Positions 1 to 6,822 of a DNA stretch of 7,802 nt are shown one piece after another. How positions within the stretch are numbered: the first letter of the stretch is position 1; each line of letters opens with the position of its first letter. The stretch is taken from NCBI GenBank assembly GCA_047629355.1, contig JBLHWU010000271.1:1-7802 (forward strand), written 5' to 3'. The translations under genes were made by a program, and so were the position numbers. Under the pieces are notes generated by a model that saw only the letters and a program-made list of their open reading frames with translations, was not told the DNA's origin and did not search any database. The stretch comes from CAYUNA01 sp047629355 (lineage in GTDB: Bacteria; Bacteroidota; Bacteroidia; Chitinophagales; Saprospiraceae).

Positions 1-137
1 TATCTGTCAAAGAACTTGAGGACAAAATAAGAAGCTATATCACTTTTCATAATGACCAATTAGCTAAACCTCTTAAATGGAAATTTAAAGGTTTTTCAAA
101 AGCTAAGAGATTATTCAATTTTATTGTGAGAAATTAA
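1..137 (+). CDS. IS630-family transposase, C-terminal fragment (cut by window edge)
   Basis: Reading the third frame from base 3 gives 44 residues and then TAA at 135-137. The visible end contains KIRSYITFHNDQLAKPLKWK followed by FKG, which matches the conserved C-terminus of IS630/Tc1-mariner-type transposases, where a helix with a YN/HN-type pair precedes an AKPxKWxxxG signature. These DDE enzymes cut and paste the element at TA dinucleotides. The catalytic residues lie upstream, outside the window, so it cannot be seen whether the gene is intact. The stop lies about 14 bp before a TA dinucleotide at 151-152, and IS630 transposases usually end very close to the right terminal repeat. The family call rests on a short C-terminal motif only. 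Confidence 0.72.
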   Translation, partial: SVKELEDKIRSYITFHNDQLAKPLKWKFKGFSKAKRLFNFIVRN

Positions 138-144
138 TGAGGCG

Positions 145-228
145 TTGCACTAGTGCAATAAACCTTAAATAATTACCTACTTAATTTGATATTTAAGTGG
201 ATAGTTATTCTAGGCTTACTGACCTAGT
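145..228. repeat. Palindrome and long imperfect hairpin at the presumed IS630 right end
   Basis: A 14-bp perfect palindrome, TTGCACTAGTGCAA, lies at 145-158 with TA at its centre. Overlapping it, bases 150-184 pair with 193-227 around an 8-base loop (185-192). By hand count 26 of 35 positions match, and several mismatches are transitions that would form G-U pairs in RNA. The hairpin is bounded by TA at 151-152 and 225-226. The IS630 end is probably at or near 150, because that family duplicates TA. The hairpin could be a separate TA-inserted mini-element, or a transcription barrier behind the transposase. Which of these holds cannot be decided from one copy. Confidence 0.5.
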
Positions 229-280
229 TTAGGCACTTTACCCATAGTTTTGTTAGCAGAATTTCCTAATACTCGACGAC

Positions 281-297
281 GCAAACTGAAAGTTTGC
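281..297. repeat. Short perfect hairpin upstream of the CotH gene
   Basis: GCAAACT (281-287) and AGTTTGC (291-297) form a perfect 7-bp stem with loop GAA. It lies about 105 bp before the ATG at 403. No T-run follows it, so it is not a standard intrinsic terminator. It may be part of the CotH 5' leader or a piece of a dispersed repeat. Confidence 0.4.
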
Positions 298-299
298 CG

Positions 300-308
300 T
301 ACACTGTA
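300..308. promoter_or_regulatory. Operator-like palindrome TACACTGTA, copy 1
   Basis: TACA-C-TGTA is an odd palindrome of 4-bp half sites around one central base. It ends 95 bp before the CotH ATG. The same 9-mer recurs at 2849-2857 and, on the other strand, at 6649-6657, and all three copies are intergenic. It could bind a regulator, but this is inferred only from symmetry, recurrence and position. Confidence 0.25.
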
Positions 309-402
309 TACTCGCCTACAAATTAGCCAGAAAAATTTTGGAAAACCCTCCCCTTTTTGTAAAAAACACACTATTCTTTTTTATTTTTACAAAAAAAAAC
401 TT

Positions 403-2568
403 ATGCATATTTTATTAAACCATAGATACCTCTTTTTATTTTTATTATTTTTATTGCCAAATGTTACTTTCAGTCAAATCGACCACTGGGAGACTGCTGT
501 TTTTGCAGAAGACATTTGGAAGTACAAAACAGGACAAAATGGCTTTCCATCCAATTGGTTTGCCGAAAATTTCAATGATGGCAATTGGGACACAGGTGAA
601 GGTGGCTTTGGTTACGGCGACGGCGACGATGGAACTAACATTGGTTCCACCAACTCTGTCTTCCTCCGAAAGACGTTTGACATTACAGATATTTCAAAAA
701 TTAATTCCTTTATTTTAAGCGCGGATTACGACGATGGTTTTGTTGCGTATCTGAATGGAGAAGAGTTTGCCCGCGCTAATTTAGGGGAAGTTGGAACGCC
801 CGCAGCTTACAACGAAAATACATTTACCGACCACGAAGCCAATTTATACCAAGGCCAACAACCCGAATATTTTCAGATTGAGAACGCCACTGATTTTTTG
901 CAAAATGGTCAAAACATCTTAGCGATTCAAGTCAACAATGTGAATGATTTTTCTTCTGATTTATCGTCTAATTTTTATCTTTCTTTGGGTATCAATGATA
1001 CTTCAAATGAATACAATCCTAACCCCAATTGGTTTGTTGCACCCTTCGAATTTTTCTCTTCTGACCTCCCGCTTTTAATTATCAACACCGACGGACAGGA
1101 AATCATGGATGAACCGCGAATTACTGCTAATTTGGGCATTATCGACAATGGTACAGTGCAAAGAAATTACCTTACTGATTCATTTAATGGCTATGTTGGG
1201 CAGATTTCAATTGAGATTCGTGGGGCATCTTCACAGAGTTTTCCTAAGAAGAATTATAGTTTTGAAACGCAGAATAATGATGGGTCAAACAACAACGTTT
1301 CCTTACTTGGCATGCCCGAAGAAAACGATTGGATACTACACGGACCTTTTTCAGATAAAAGCCTGATGCGCAATACCTTAACGTATCAATTTGCTCGAAA
1401 TATGGGACAATATGCGCCCCGTACCCGCGCCTGCGAACTTGTTATCAACGGCGATTATCGAGGCTATTATGTCCTCATGGAACGCATCAAACGCGATGAA
1501 AATCGACTCGATATTGCAAATGTAAAGCCCGAAGATATTGAAGGTGATGAGTTGACAGGAGGCTATATTTTGCAAATTGACCGCGACAATGAATTTTTGG
1601 ATGATGGTTGGTATTCTAATTATTGGCCCTTCACTTTTTATGCTTTAAATGACCCTGATTATGATGAAATTAATACGCCACAACGAGACTATATTGAAAA
1701 TTTCATTACTGATTTTGAAGCGGCCATGAATGCTCCGAATTATGCACAATCTTACGAAAACTGGATTGATGTCAATTCATTTATTGACTATATTTTGGCT
1801 TTAGAAATTGTAAAAGAAATTGATGCGTATCGTCTTAGTTTTTTCATGTATAAACGTAAAGATAGCAATGGTGGAAAATTACATTTAGGACCAATTTGGG
1901 ACATTAATCTGGGCTACGCTAATTTTGATTATGCCTGTGACCCTTCTCCTGAAGGATGGTCTTATGATTGGCACAATACCTGCAATCAACAAGCATTTTG
2001 GTTGAAAAAAATCGTCAATATTCCTGCTGTCCGCAATCAGATGCAATGTCGATGGACAGAGTTGCGCGAAGATGTTTTAGCGACGACTACCCTACTCGAT
2101 TATATTGACAATCAAGCAACAACGATTGATGAAGCACAAGGTCGGAATTTTCAACGATGGCCTGTTTTAGGACAGTATGTATGGCCCAATTCTTTTGTTG
2201 GGAACACTTACGAGAGTGAGGTTACTTTTTTAAAAAATTGGCTTTCTGACCGATTGGACTGGATGGATGATAATATGAATGGTGATTGTTCTTTAGTGGG
2301 CGTTGCCGAAGATTTAGAAACAACTTTAACGACGCATGTTTTTCCTAATCCTTTTGCAGCTGAAATTAACGTTTTAATACAAGGTCAACCTTTCCAAAAT
2401 GGAGAAATTCGGATTTTAAATACGTTGGGACAACCTGTTTTGAAAGAAACAATTCAAGCAAATGAAACGCTAGTTTTAAATAATAAAAACTTGCCGAAAG
2501 GGGTTTATATTTATGAAATTTGGGTGGAAGGTGTGAGAATAGAAACGGCTTCTTTGATAAAAATTTAA
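403..2568 (+). CDS. Secreted CotH kinase-domain protein with T9SS C-terminal sorting domain
   Basis: 721 residues from ATG 403. The frame stays open back to a TTG at 250, but those codons encode a basic stretch that would bury the signal peptide, so 403 is preferred. Residues 1-25 are a signal peptide: a hydrophobic Leu/Phe core ending NVTFSQ. Residues about 35-205 look like a jelly-roll/galactose-binding-like module (SADYDDGFVAYLNGEEF near 105-122). Residues about 222-610 match the CotH kinase family: RGASSQSFPKKNY (273-285), SDKSLMRN (317-324), GDYRGYYVLMERIKRD (350-365) and GPIWDINLGY (496-505), with D500 the likely metal-binding Asp by analogy with CotH. CotH of Bacillus is an atypical kinase that phosphorylates spore-coat proteins. 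Residues about 645-721 (VFPNPF to KGVYIYE) are a type A T9SS sorting domain, so the protein should be exported and released or anchored at the surface. Substrate unknown. No Shine-Dalgarno sequence or clear promoter was seen. The next gene is convergent. Confidence 0.9.
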   Translation: MHILLNHRYLFLFLLFLLPNVTFSQIDHWETAVFAEDIWKYKTGQNGFPSNWFAENFNDGNWDTGEGGFGYGDGDDGTNIGSTNSVFLRKTFDITDISKINSFILSADYDDGFVAYLNGEEFARANLGEVGTPAAYNENTFTDHEANLYQGQQPEYFQIENATDFLQNGQNILAIQVNNVNDFSSDLSSNFYLSLGINDTSNEYNPNPNWFVAPFEFFSSDLPLLIINTDGQEIMDEPRITANLGIIDNGTVQRNYLTDSFNGYVGQISIEIRGASSQSFPKKNYSFETQNNDGSNNNVSLLGMPEENDWILHGPFSDKSLMRNTLTYQFARNMGQYAPRTRACELVINGDYRGYYVLMERIKRDENRLDIANVKPEDIEGDELTGGYILQIDRDNEFLDDGWYSNYWPFTFYALNDPDYDEINTPQRDYIENFITDFEAAMNAPNYAQSYENWIDVNSFIDYILALEIVKEIDAYRLSFFMYKRKDSNGGKLHLGPIWDINLGYANFDYACDPSPEGWSYDWHNTCNQQAFWLKKIVNIPAVRNQMQCRWTELREDVLATTTLLDYIDNQATTIDEAQGRNFQRWPVLGQYVWPNSFVGNTYESEVTFLKNWLSDRLDWMDDNMNGDCSLVGVAEDLETTLTTHVFPNPFAAEINVLIQGQPFQNGEIRILNTLGQPVLKETIQANETLVLNNKNLPKGVYIYEIWVEGVRIETASLIKI

Positions 2569-2705
2569 TGCGCACACACTTTCTATAAAATAGCAAATTA
2601 TACAAGCGCAATTTAAAGAATTACGTTAAGTTAGATTCGAATATTTGGTAGTGCCACAAATGTGCACTTTTACGGTTTAGGTACTTTTCTTTATCAAAGG
2701 GATTT

Positions 2706-2750
2706 TTAAGGGACAAAAACGATTTTGCAAAAATCGTTTTTGTCCCTTAA
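2706..2750. repeat. 21-bp perfect hairpin with 3-nt loop
   Basis: Bases 2706-2726 are the exact reverse complement of 2730-2750, with loop GCA. It sits between convergent genes, 138 bp past the CotH stop and 195 bp past the fusion-gene stop. It could stop or stabilise transcripts from both sides. Neither arm is followed by a T-run on its reading strand, so it is not called an intrinsic terminator. Confidence 0.85.
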
Positions 2751-2848
2751 TACCTCTTCCGCGTTGCCGCAGGCAAGGCGCGCTGTGTTTTTTGAAGCTC
2801 GAAAATCTTATAATTTTCTCGCTTCTCAAACTTAAAAGAACCTTCGTT

Positions 2849-2857
2849 TACACTGTA
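2849..2857. promoter_or_regulatory. Operator-like palindrome TACACTGTA, copy 2
   Basis: Second exact copy of the TACA-C-TGTA 9-mer. It lies inside the MITE-like element, 88 bp past the stop of the - strand fusion gene, so this copy is not in an obvious promoter position. That weakens a purely regulatory reading. Confidence 0.15.
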
Positions 2858-2913
2858 ATAAATCACTTTTTCAATAAATAGTGATTCACATTTGTTACAC
2901 TACCAAATATTTA

Positions 2914-2931
2914 AACACTAGAATAAGTGTT
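2914..2931. repeat. Small hairpin just past the fusion-gene stop
   Basis: AACACT (2914-2919) and AGTGTT (2926-2931) form a perfect 6-bp stem with a 6-nt loop. It lies 14 bp downstream of the - strand stop codon. It may contribute to the 3' end of that transcript, although no U-run follows on the - strand. Confidence 0.3.
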
Positions 2932-2944
2932 ACTTTGTAAAGCA

Positions 2945-5900
2945 TTAGCCATTAATCCTTCCATCCCGATTCGTATAAATCGAATTTGCTTGCTGCGTCC
3001 CAAACATCAACACATCCTGTACGTTCACATGCTTTGGACGAGTCGCCACGAAATAAATCACCTCCGCCACATCACGTGCAGTCAGTGGATTAAAATCTTC
3101 GTAAATTTTCGCTTTTTTGCCATCCCCGTCATAGCGGACAAGCGAGAATTCCGTCTCCTCCACCATACCCGGCGCGACCTGACTCACCCGTACATTGTGC
3201 GTATGCAAATCAATCCGCATCGCTCGGGTCAAGGCATCCACCGCATGTTTGGTAGCACAATAAACGTTACCGCCTGGGTAAACTTCCTTCCCCGCACTCG
3301 ATGCAATATTGATGATATGCCCCTCTTGATTCGAAACCATGTGCGGCGCAATCGCCCGCGTCATATACAATAAGCCTTTAATGTTAGTATCAATCATCTG
3401 CTCCCAATGATCTATATCCCCTTGGTGAATAGGTCCAGTTCCTTTTGCCAGACCAGCATTGTTGAGCAAAATGTCAATCTCTTGCCATTCTGATTCCAAA
3501 GAATCAATCGCAGCTTTCACTTCCGCTACATTTCGGACATCAAATGGTAGTATTCTAACATCCGTTCCAAATCTATTTTCAAAATCTGTTTTCAATAAAT
3601 CCAACCGTTCTTCACGGCGTCCAGTTATGATAATTCGGTAGCCATTTTCTGCAAACAATTCCGCAGTTGCTCTACCAATTCCGGAGGTTGCACCTGTGAT
3701 TAAAATGGTTTTACCCACAGGTTTTGGCATCGCAGGAATCTCTACTACGGGTGCTTCCCGAATTTCCTCTTCATACAAATCATTCATTACATCGTCATCC
3801 GCGTCCCCACCAAATACGGAATCCAAATCACCAATAATCCGTTGCTTTTCTACGGCATTTTCCTTCGCAATGTTTGCCATTTTTGCTTCTATCCGCGCCA
3901 TATCTCGCGCCAACTCCATCTCTGCATTGTTGCTTTCATTCGTCAAAGGAATTGCCTCCTCTACATTTCCAATTAGTTCATATTTAAAGGCTTCATCGTT
4001 ATCTTCCGTCTTCAATTCCGAGTTAATATCCACTGCTTTCTGATAATAAATATTAGCCAAAGCACGGTCGCCGAGTCGATGATATAAAATGGCTAAATCA
4101 TAATTAGCGAACGGATGTTCTGGCTGAATATTTAGTACTTTTTTAAAATATTTGACCGCTTTTAAATGCTTGTCAAAATGCTCATTCATCAGAATACCCA
4201 GGCGATAATGTGCATCTGCATTAAGTTTATTTTTCTTGACTGCCTTCTTGAAATAAGCAACTGCCTCTTCTTTTTGGTCATCAAAATGCAAATTCGTGAT
4301 AATACCCAGGCGGTAGTAAATTTCAGGAAAATCATCATTAATAGCCGCTACTTTTTCATAATAATTGCGCGCCATCAAATAATCCTGGTGCATTTCTGAC
4401 AACTCTCCCAACAAGAAATACGCTTCCTCATGTTGTTGGTCAAAACCAAGCAAAATTTCCAATTGTCTCGTTGCACCAGCAAAATTATTCTTGTGCTTCG
4501 CCAAAGCCAACGCATATTGAAATCGTAAATCTGAATCCTCTGGCGTTTGCCCAACACCTGCCTCCAAAATTGCCAAACCACTATTCCAATCTTCCTCCTC
4601 AAAATGCTGATAAGCGCGACTAATCAAAGTATCTGTCTGCACGTAAATATCGTCTTCCTCCTCTTCGTCTTCCTCAAAAATATCATCTAAATACTCGTCT
4701 TCGCCTTCCTCGCTGATAACCGTTTCTCTTTCTTCTTCTGTCTCCTCCTCTTCGTCAGAAAATGCGACCACTTCGTCAGCAATCTCTTCCCGTCTCTTCA
4801 TTTCAGCGACTTCATTCGCCTCTTCCACTTCCGCAACCAATCGTATTAGTTCTTCATCTTTCAAGGAATTTTCATTCACTGTAAAATTCTCTAAAGCGGT
4901 CTCCTCTACTTCATTTTCTTCAAATAAATCATCAATATCGTCAGAGGCTTCCGCTGTTTCTTCCGAAATGTCTTTCTCTATTTTCGCAGTTCTATTTTCA
5001 TTGAAAACTTCATTGAAAACTTCATTAAGGGCAGCTTCGTCTTTGACCTGATTTTGTTCTAAAATACTCAAAAGCTCCGACAGTTCCTCCTCCTTATTTT
5101 CAACTAAATTATTAGCTTCTCGTGCCTCTTCCTCCACCACTTCATCCACAACCTGGTTCAATTCATCCATAGAAACACTATTATTTTCCATATCTATTTC
5201 ACTCGCCAAATCTTCTAAATCACCAACTTCTTCTTCGTTTTCAAACTCCATATCACTCTCGTCAATATCTCCAATTGCATCTATAACTCGAATAAAATCA
5301 TCCTTGGGATTGTCGGTATTCACTGGTACCGTTTTCTCTTTATTTGCTAACATTTCCATTCCTGGCAAAGTATTCAAATCAATTCCTGGCGTTTCTTCCT
5401 CGACTTCAACAGCCATTTTTATCTTATTTTCTTCCAAAATTTGTTTAGAAGATGCCTGTATCATGTCTACTAAAGATTGGCTTTCCTTCTTCACAACGAC
5501 CTCTTCTTTCCCCTTTTTTAAAGAGCGGTCTGGCACTACTGCTCGTACAAAAACAGGAATATCGTCGGTATCATCCGTTGAAGATTTTACTTCTTTTTGC
5601 GCTCCATTTGATACTTCATTGGAAACAATTTCTGGCTCAAAATTTGGAATTTCAGCTGTATCATCAGCTACCTCTTTTACCTCTAATTCCTGCTCATTCT
5701 TGAAATGTTCTGCCACTTCTGCTGGCTCAAAATTCGGGATTTCGTATTCTATATTCTCCGAAATTTTGGCCTCCACTACTTCAGGCTTCGGCGGAACAAT
5801 CGTTGGTTCAAAAACAGGAATATCTTCCGCTTCTTCTTCTAATTTCATAGCTGCAAATCGTTCATTAATCGTCACAAACTCTTTCTTTGTTGAAACAACT

Positions 5901-6547
5901 GGCAAAGGCGTTTCAACAACAACTTCTTTCTTTGTTTCTTCAGTAACCTCTGTAATTACTGGTTTTTCTCGATAATTTTCATCCTTCGTAAATTGGAAAA
6001 ATGCCGCATATTCGTTATTAAAAAAATCAGTAAAACTGACGGGACCATTCACTTTTAAAAACCGTAAATACTCACCAATTTCTGATGAGATGTTCTTCAC
6101 CACCTGCAATTGCATACTCAAGGCGGGTTCTTTTTTAGCGGATACTGTTCGCCGTTTTTTTCGCAACAACAAATACTGGTCTTGCCAATAATGCATATAC
6201 TTAATCACGTCACTCACTCGCTGAAAAACCGTTGTGTAACTTTCCACTTTTCCGGTCTCTGGATTTGTTTTTTTTCCATTCACCACCACTGGCAACAACA
6301 AATTCAAATTCATCATCTTTTGCGTCCAAATCATCGCATTGGTCATGCAATTGGATGATTTAAAAAAATTGTCACTCACCAATAAAATGGCAGGCAAAGC
6401 GGTCTCCAAAATCTGTTCTTCAATCGACTTATCTTGACTATCCAAATGCTTAAACGAATAGCCATAAGGAGAGAGTTGCTTTTCAATTTGTTGCGCAGCC
6501 TCTTGATTTTCAGGATGATAGGCTAAGACCAATTTCTTTCGACTCAT
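2945..6547 (-). CDS. TIR-like / TPR / short-chain dehydrogenase fusion protein, 1200 aa
   Basis: Starts at ATG 6547 (MSRKKLVLAYHPEN). No signal peptide or membrane segment is visible, so it should be cytoplasmic. Residues 4-130 resemble a TIR/TIR_2 fold (KLVLAYHP, ILLVSDNFFKSSNCMTNA, LLLPVVVN), but the usual CxxE glutamate is N70. Residues 145-190 are a helical extension. Residues 242-334 hold four (D/E)IP(V/N)F motifs. Residues about 425-635 are very acidic and probably disordered. Residues about 637-850 contain about six TPRs. Residues 942-1190 are a YdfG-like SDR: TGATSGIG (951-958), R977/R978 suggesting NADP(H), NNAG (1029-1032), and catalytic N1055, S1083, Y1096 and K1100, all present. 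YdfG relatives oxidise serine or 3-hydroxy acids. The substrate here is unknown. The frame is uninterrupted. An inner Met at 940 (MPKPVGKTILITG) looks like the start of an ancestral stand-alone SDR. Monocistronic by context, with no clear promoter or Shine-Dalgarno sequence. Confidence 0.88.
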   Translation of the reverse strand: MSRKKLVLAYHPENQEAAQQIEKQLSPYGYSFKHLDSQDKSIEEQILETALPAILLVSDNFFKSSNCMTNAMIWTQKMMNLNLLLPVVVNGKKTNPETGKVESYTTVFQRVSDVIKYMHYWQDQYLLLRKKRRTVSAKKEPALSMQLQVVKNISSEIGEYLRFLKVNGPVSFTDFFNNEYAAFFQFTKDENYREKPVITEVTEETKKEVVVETPLPVVSTKKEFVTINERFAAMKLEEEAEDIPVFEPTIVPPKPEVVEAKISENIEYEIPNFEPAEVAEHFKNEQELEVKEVADDTAEIPNFEPEIVSNEVSNGAQKEVKSSTDDTDDIPVFVRAVVPDRSLKKGKEEVVVKKESQSLVDMIQASSKQILEENKIKMAVEVEEETPGIDLNTLPGMEMLANKEKTVPVNTDNPKDDFIRVIDAIGDIDESDMEFENEEEVGDLEDLASEIDMENNSVSMDELNQVVDEVVEEEAREANNLVENKEEELSELLSILEQNQVKDEAALNEVFNEVFNENRTAKIEKDISEETAEASDDIDDLFEENEVEETALENFTVNENSLKDEELIRLVAEVEEANEVAEMKRREEIADEVVAFSDEEEETEEERETVISEEGEDEYLDDIFEEDEEEEDDIYVQTDTLISRAYQHFEEEDWNSGLAILEAGVGQTPEDSDLRFQYALALAKHKNNFAGATRQLEILLGFDQQHEEAYFLLGELSEMHQDYLMARNYYEKVAAINDDFPEIYYRLGIITNLHFDDQKEEAVAYFKKAVKKNKLNADAHYRLGILMNEHFDKHLKAVKYFKKVLNIQPEHPFANYDLAILYHRLGDRALANIYYQKAVDINSELKTEDNDEAFKYELIGNVEEAIPLTNESNNAEMELARDMARIEAKMANIAKENAVEKQRIIGDLDSVFGGDADDDVMNDLYEEEIREAPVVEIPAMPKPVGKTILITGATSGIGRATAELFAENGYRIIITGRREERLDLLKTDFENRFGTDVRILPFDVRNVAEVKAAIDSLESEWQEIDILLNNAGLAKGTGPIHQGDIDHWEQMIDTNIKGLLYMTRAIAPHMVSNQEGHIINIASSAGKEVYPGGNVYCATKHAVDALTRAMRIDLHTHNVRVSQVAPGMVEETEFSLVRYDGDGKKAKIYEDFNPLTARDVAEVIYFVATRPKHVNVQDVLMFGTQQANSIYTNRDGRING
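4997..5026. repeat. 12-bp tandem repeat inside the fusion gene
   Basis: TTCATTGAAAAC occurs twice back to back (4997-5008, 5009-5020), followed by half a copy (5021-5026). On the - strand it encodes the doubled peptide NEVFNEVFNEN, near residues 508-518 of the acidic linker. The period is a multiple of three, so slippage here keeps the frame and only changes linker length. Confidence 0.85.
5528..5824 (-). repeat. Four-copy (D/E)IP(V/N)F linear-motif repeat in the linker
   Basis: On the - strand the fusion protein reads DIPVFEP at residue 242, EIPNFEP at 269, EIPNFEP at 299 and DIPVFVR at 329. The spacing is 27 to 30 residues, with acidic, valine-rich sequence between copies. Regular short motifs in a disordered linker are typical of multivalent docking sites. 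No known ligand motif was recognised, so the function is unknown. Confidence 0.75.
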
Positions 6548-6648
6548 TTCTTGTTGTTTACGGATTGCGAATTACAGGTTCTCGAGTTTAATTAAATAAT
6601 GCTTTTGAAGTACTGTTTTATGACTTTAAAAACGGACGTAAGTCTAAA

Positions 6649-6657
6649 TACAGTGTA
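6649..6657. promoter_or_regulatory. Operator-like palindrome TACACTGTA, copy 3 (- strand)
   Basis: The + strand reads TACAGTGTA, the exact reverse complement of the other two copies. It lies 102 bp upstream of the ATG of the - strand fusion gene, nearly the same distance as copy 1 from the CotH ATG. It touches the left arm of the neighbouring inverted repeat. Confidence 0.25.
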
Positions 6658-6756
6658 AGTAAAACTGATTTAATAACTTGCCATTATGTTTGTTCTTCTT
6701 CCTTCTAGAGAATTACTGGGCATTATGGAACATCTTATTAAATCGTTTTTACTAAC
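6655..6756. repeat. Imperfect inverted repeat element upstream of the fusion gene
   Basis: The left arm AGTAAAACTGATTTAATAA (6658-6676) pairs with the right arm TTATTAAATCGTTTTTACT (6735-6753) at 17 of 19 positions. The match extends outward by a few bases to 6655 and 6756, and inward through CCATTATG (6681-6688) against CATTATGG (6721-6728). The centre (6689-6720) is unpaired and pyrimidine-rich in its first part. There is no ORF. It could be a tiny non-autonomous element or part of the fusion-gene 5' region. Confidence 0.5.
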
Positions 6757-6782
6757 AAATTCTTGTATTGGTTTCGTTCTGT

Positions 6783-6822
6783 GGTAGGCGGTGGGTTTAG
6801 CCTACCTCTTACCTTACCTTAC
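6783..6822. repeat. 7-bp hairpin followed by a triple CTTAC tandem repeat
   Basis: GGTAGGC (6783-6789) and GCCTACC (6800-6806) form a perfect stem with a 10-nt loop. Directly after it, CTTAC is repeated three times in tandem (6808-6822). The last repeat overlaps the left border and the flanking ACCTTA of the adjoining MITE-like element, so part of that flank could come from slippage. Confidence 0.55.

Larger units (their letters stand above)
2640..2911. mobile_element. MITE-like palindromic element between convergent genes
   Basis: The ends are 25-bp inverted repeats, 2640-2664 against 2887-2911, that match at 23 of 25 positions (AATATTTGGTAGTG, two mismatches, then ACAAATGTG). The 272-bp element has no ORF of note. 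Its interior holds several stems: a 21-bp perfect hairpin (2706-2750); TTGCC/GGCAA at 2764-2776; GAAGC plus GAAAAT pairing with ATTTTC plus GCTTC across 2794-2825; and AATCACT/AGTGATT at 2861-2867 and 2880-2886. It fills nearly all of the 376 bp between the two stop codons. No flanking target duplication could be found, so the precise borders are unsure. An alternative is a large convergent terminator or structured RNA. Confidence 0.6.

Noticed and set aside
356..389. Bacteroidota-type promoter (TTTG plus TATTTTTA) before the CotH gene
   Set aside because: The spacing (22 bp) and last base deviate from the TTTG/TAnnTTTG consensus, and the AT-rich sequence makes chance matches likely.
250..402. 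N-terminal extension of the CotH protein from a TTG start at 250
   Set aside because: The extension is basic and low-complexity and would put about 50 residues before a clear signal peptide beginning at ATG 403.
2706..2750. Calling the 21-bp hairpin a Rho-independent terminator
   Set aside because: No T-run follows the stem on either strand, so it is listed as a repeat with possible terminator function only.
2927..3373. 148-codon open frame on the + strand
   Set aside because: It is antisense to the well-supported SDR domain and shows no recognisable motif.
5304..5975. 223-codon open frame on the + strand
   Set aside because: It lies wholly antisense to the acidic, Glu/Val-rich linker of the fusion gene. 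Its Ser/Thr/Phe-rich product is the expected mirror of that composition.
2945..6547. Fusion gene as an assembly or frameshift join of two genes
   Set aside because: The frame is continuous over 1200 codons, the linker composition is even, and both ends encode complete domains. It could only be excluded fully by read mapping.
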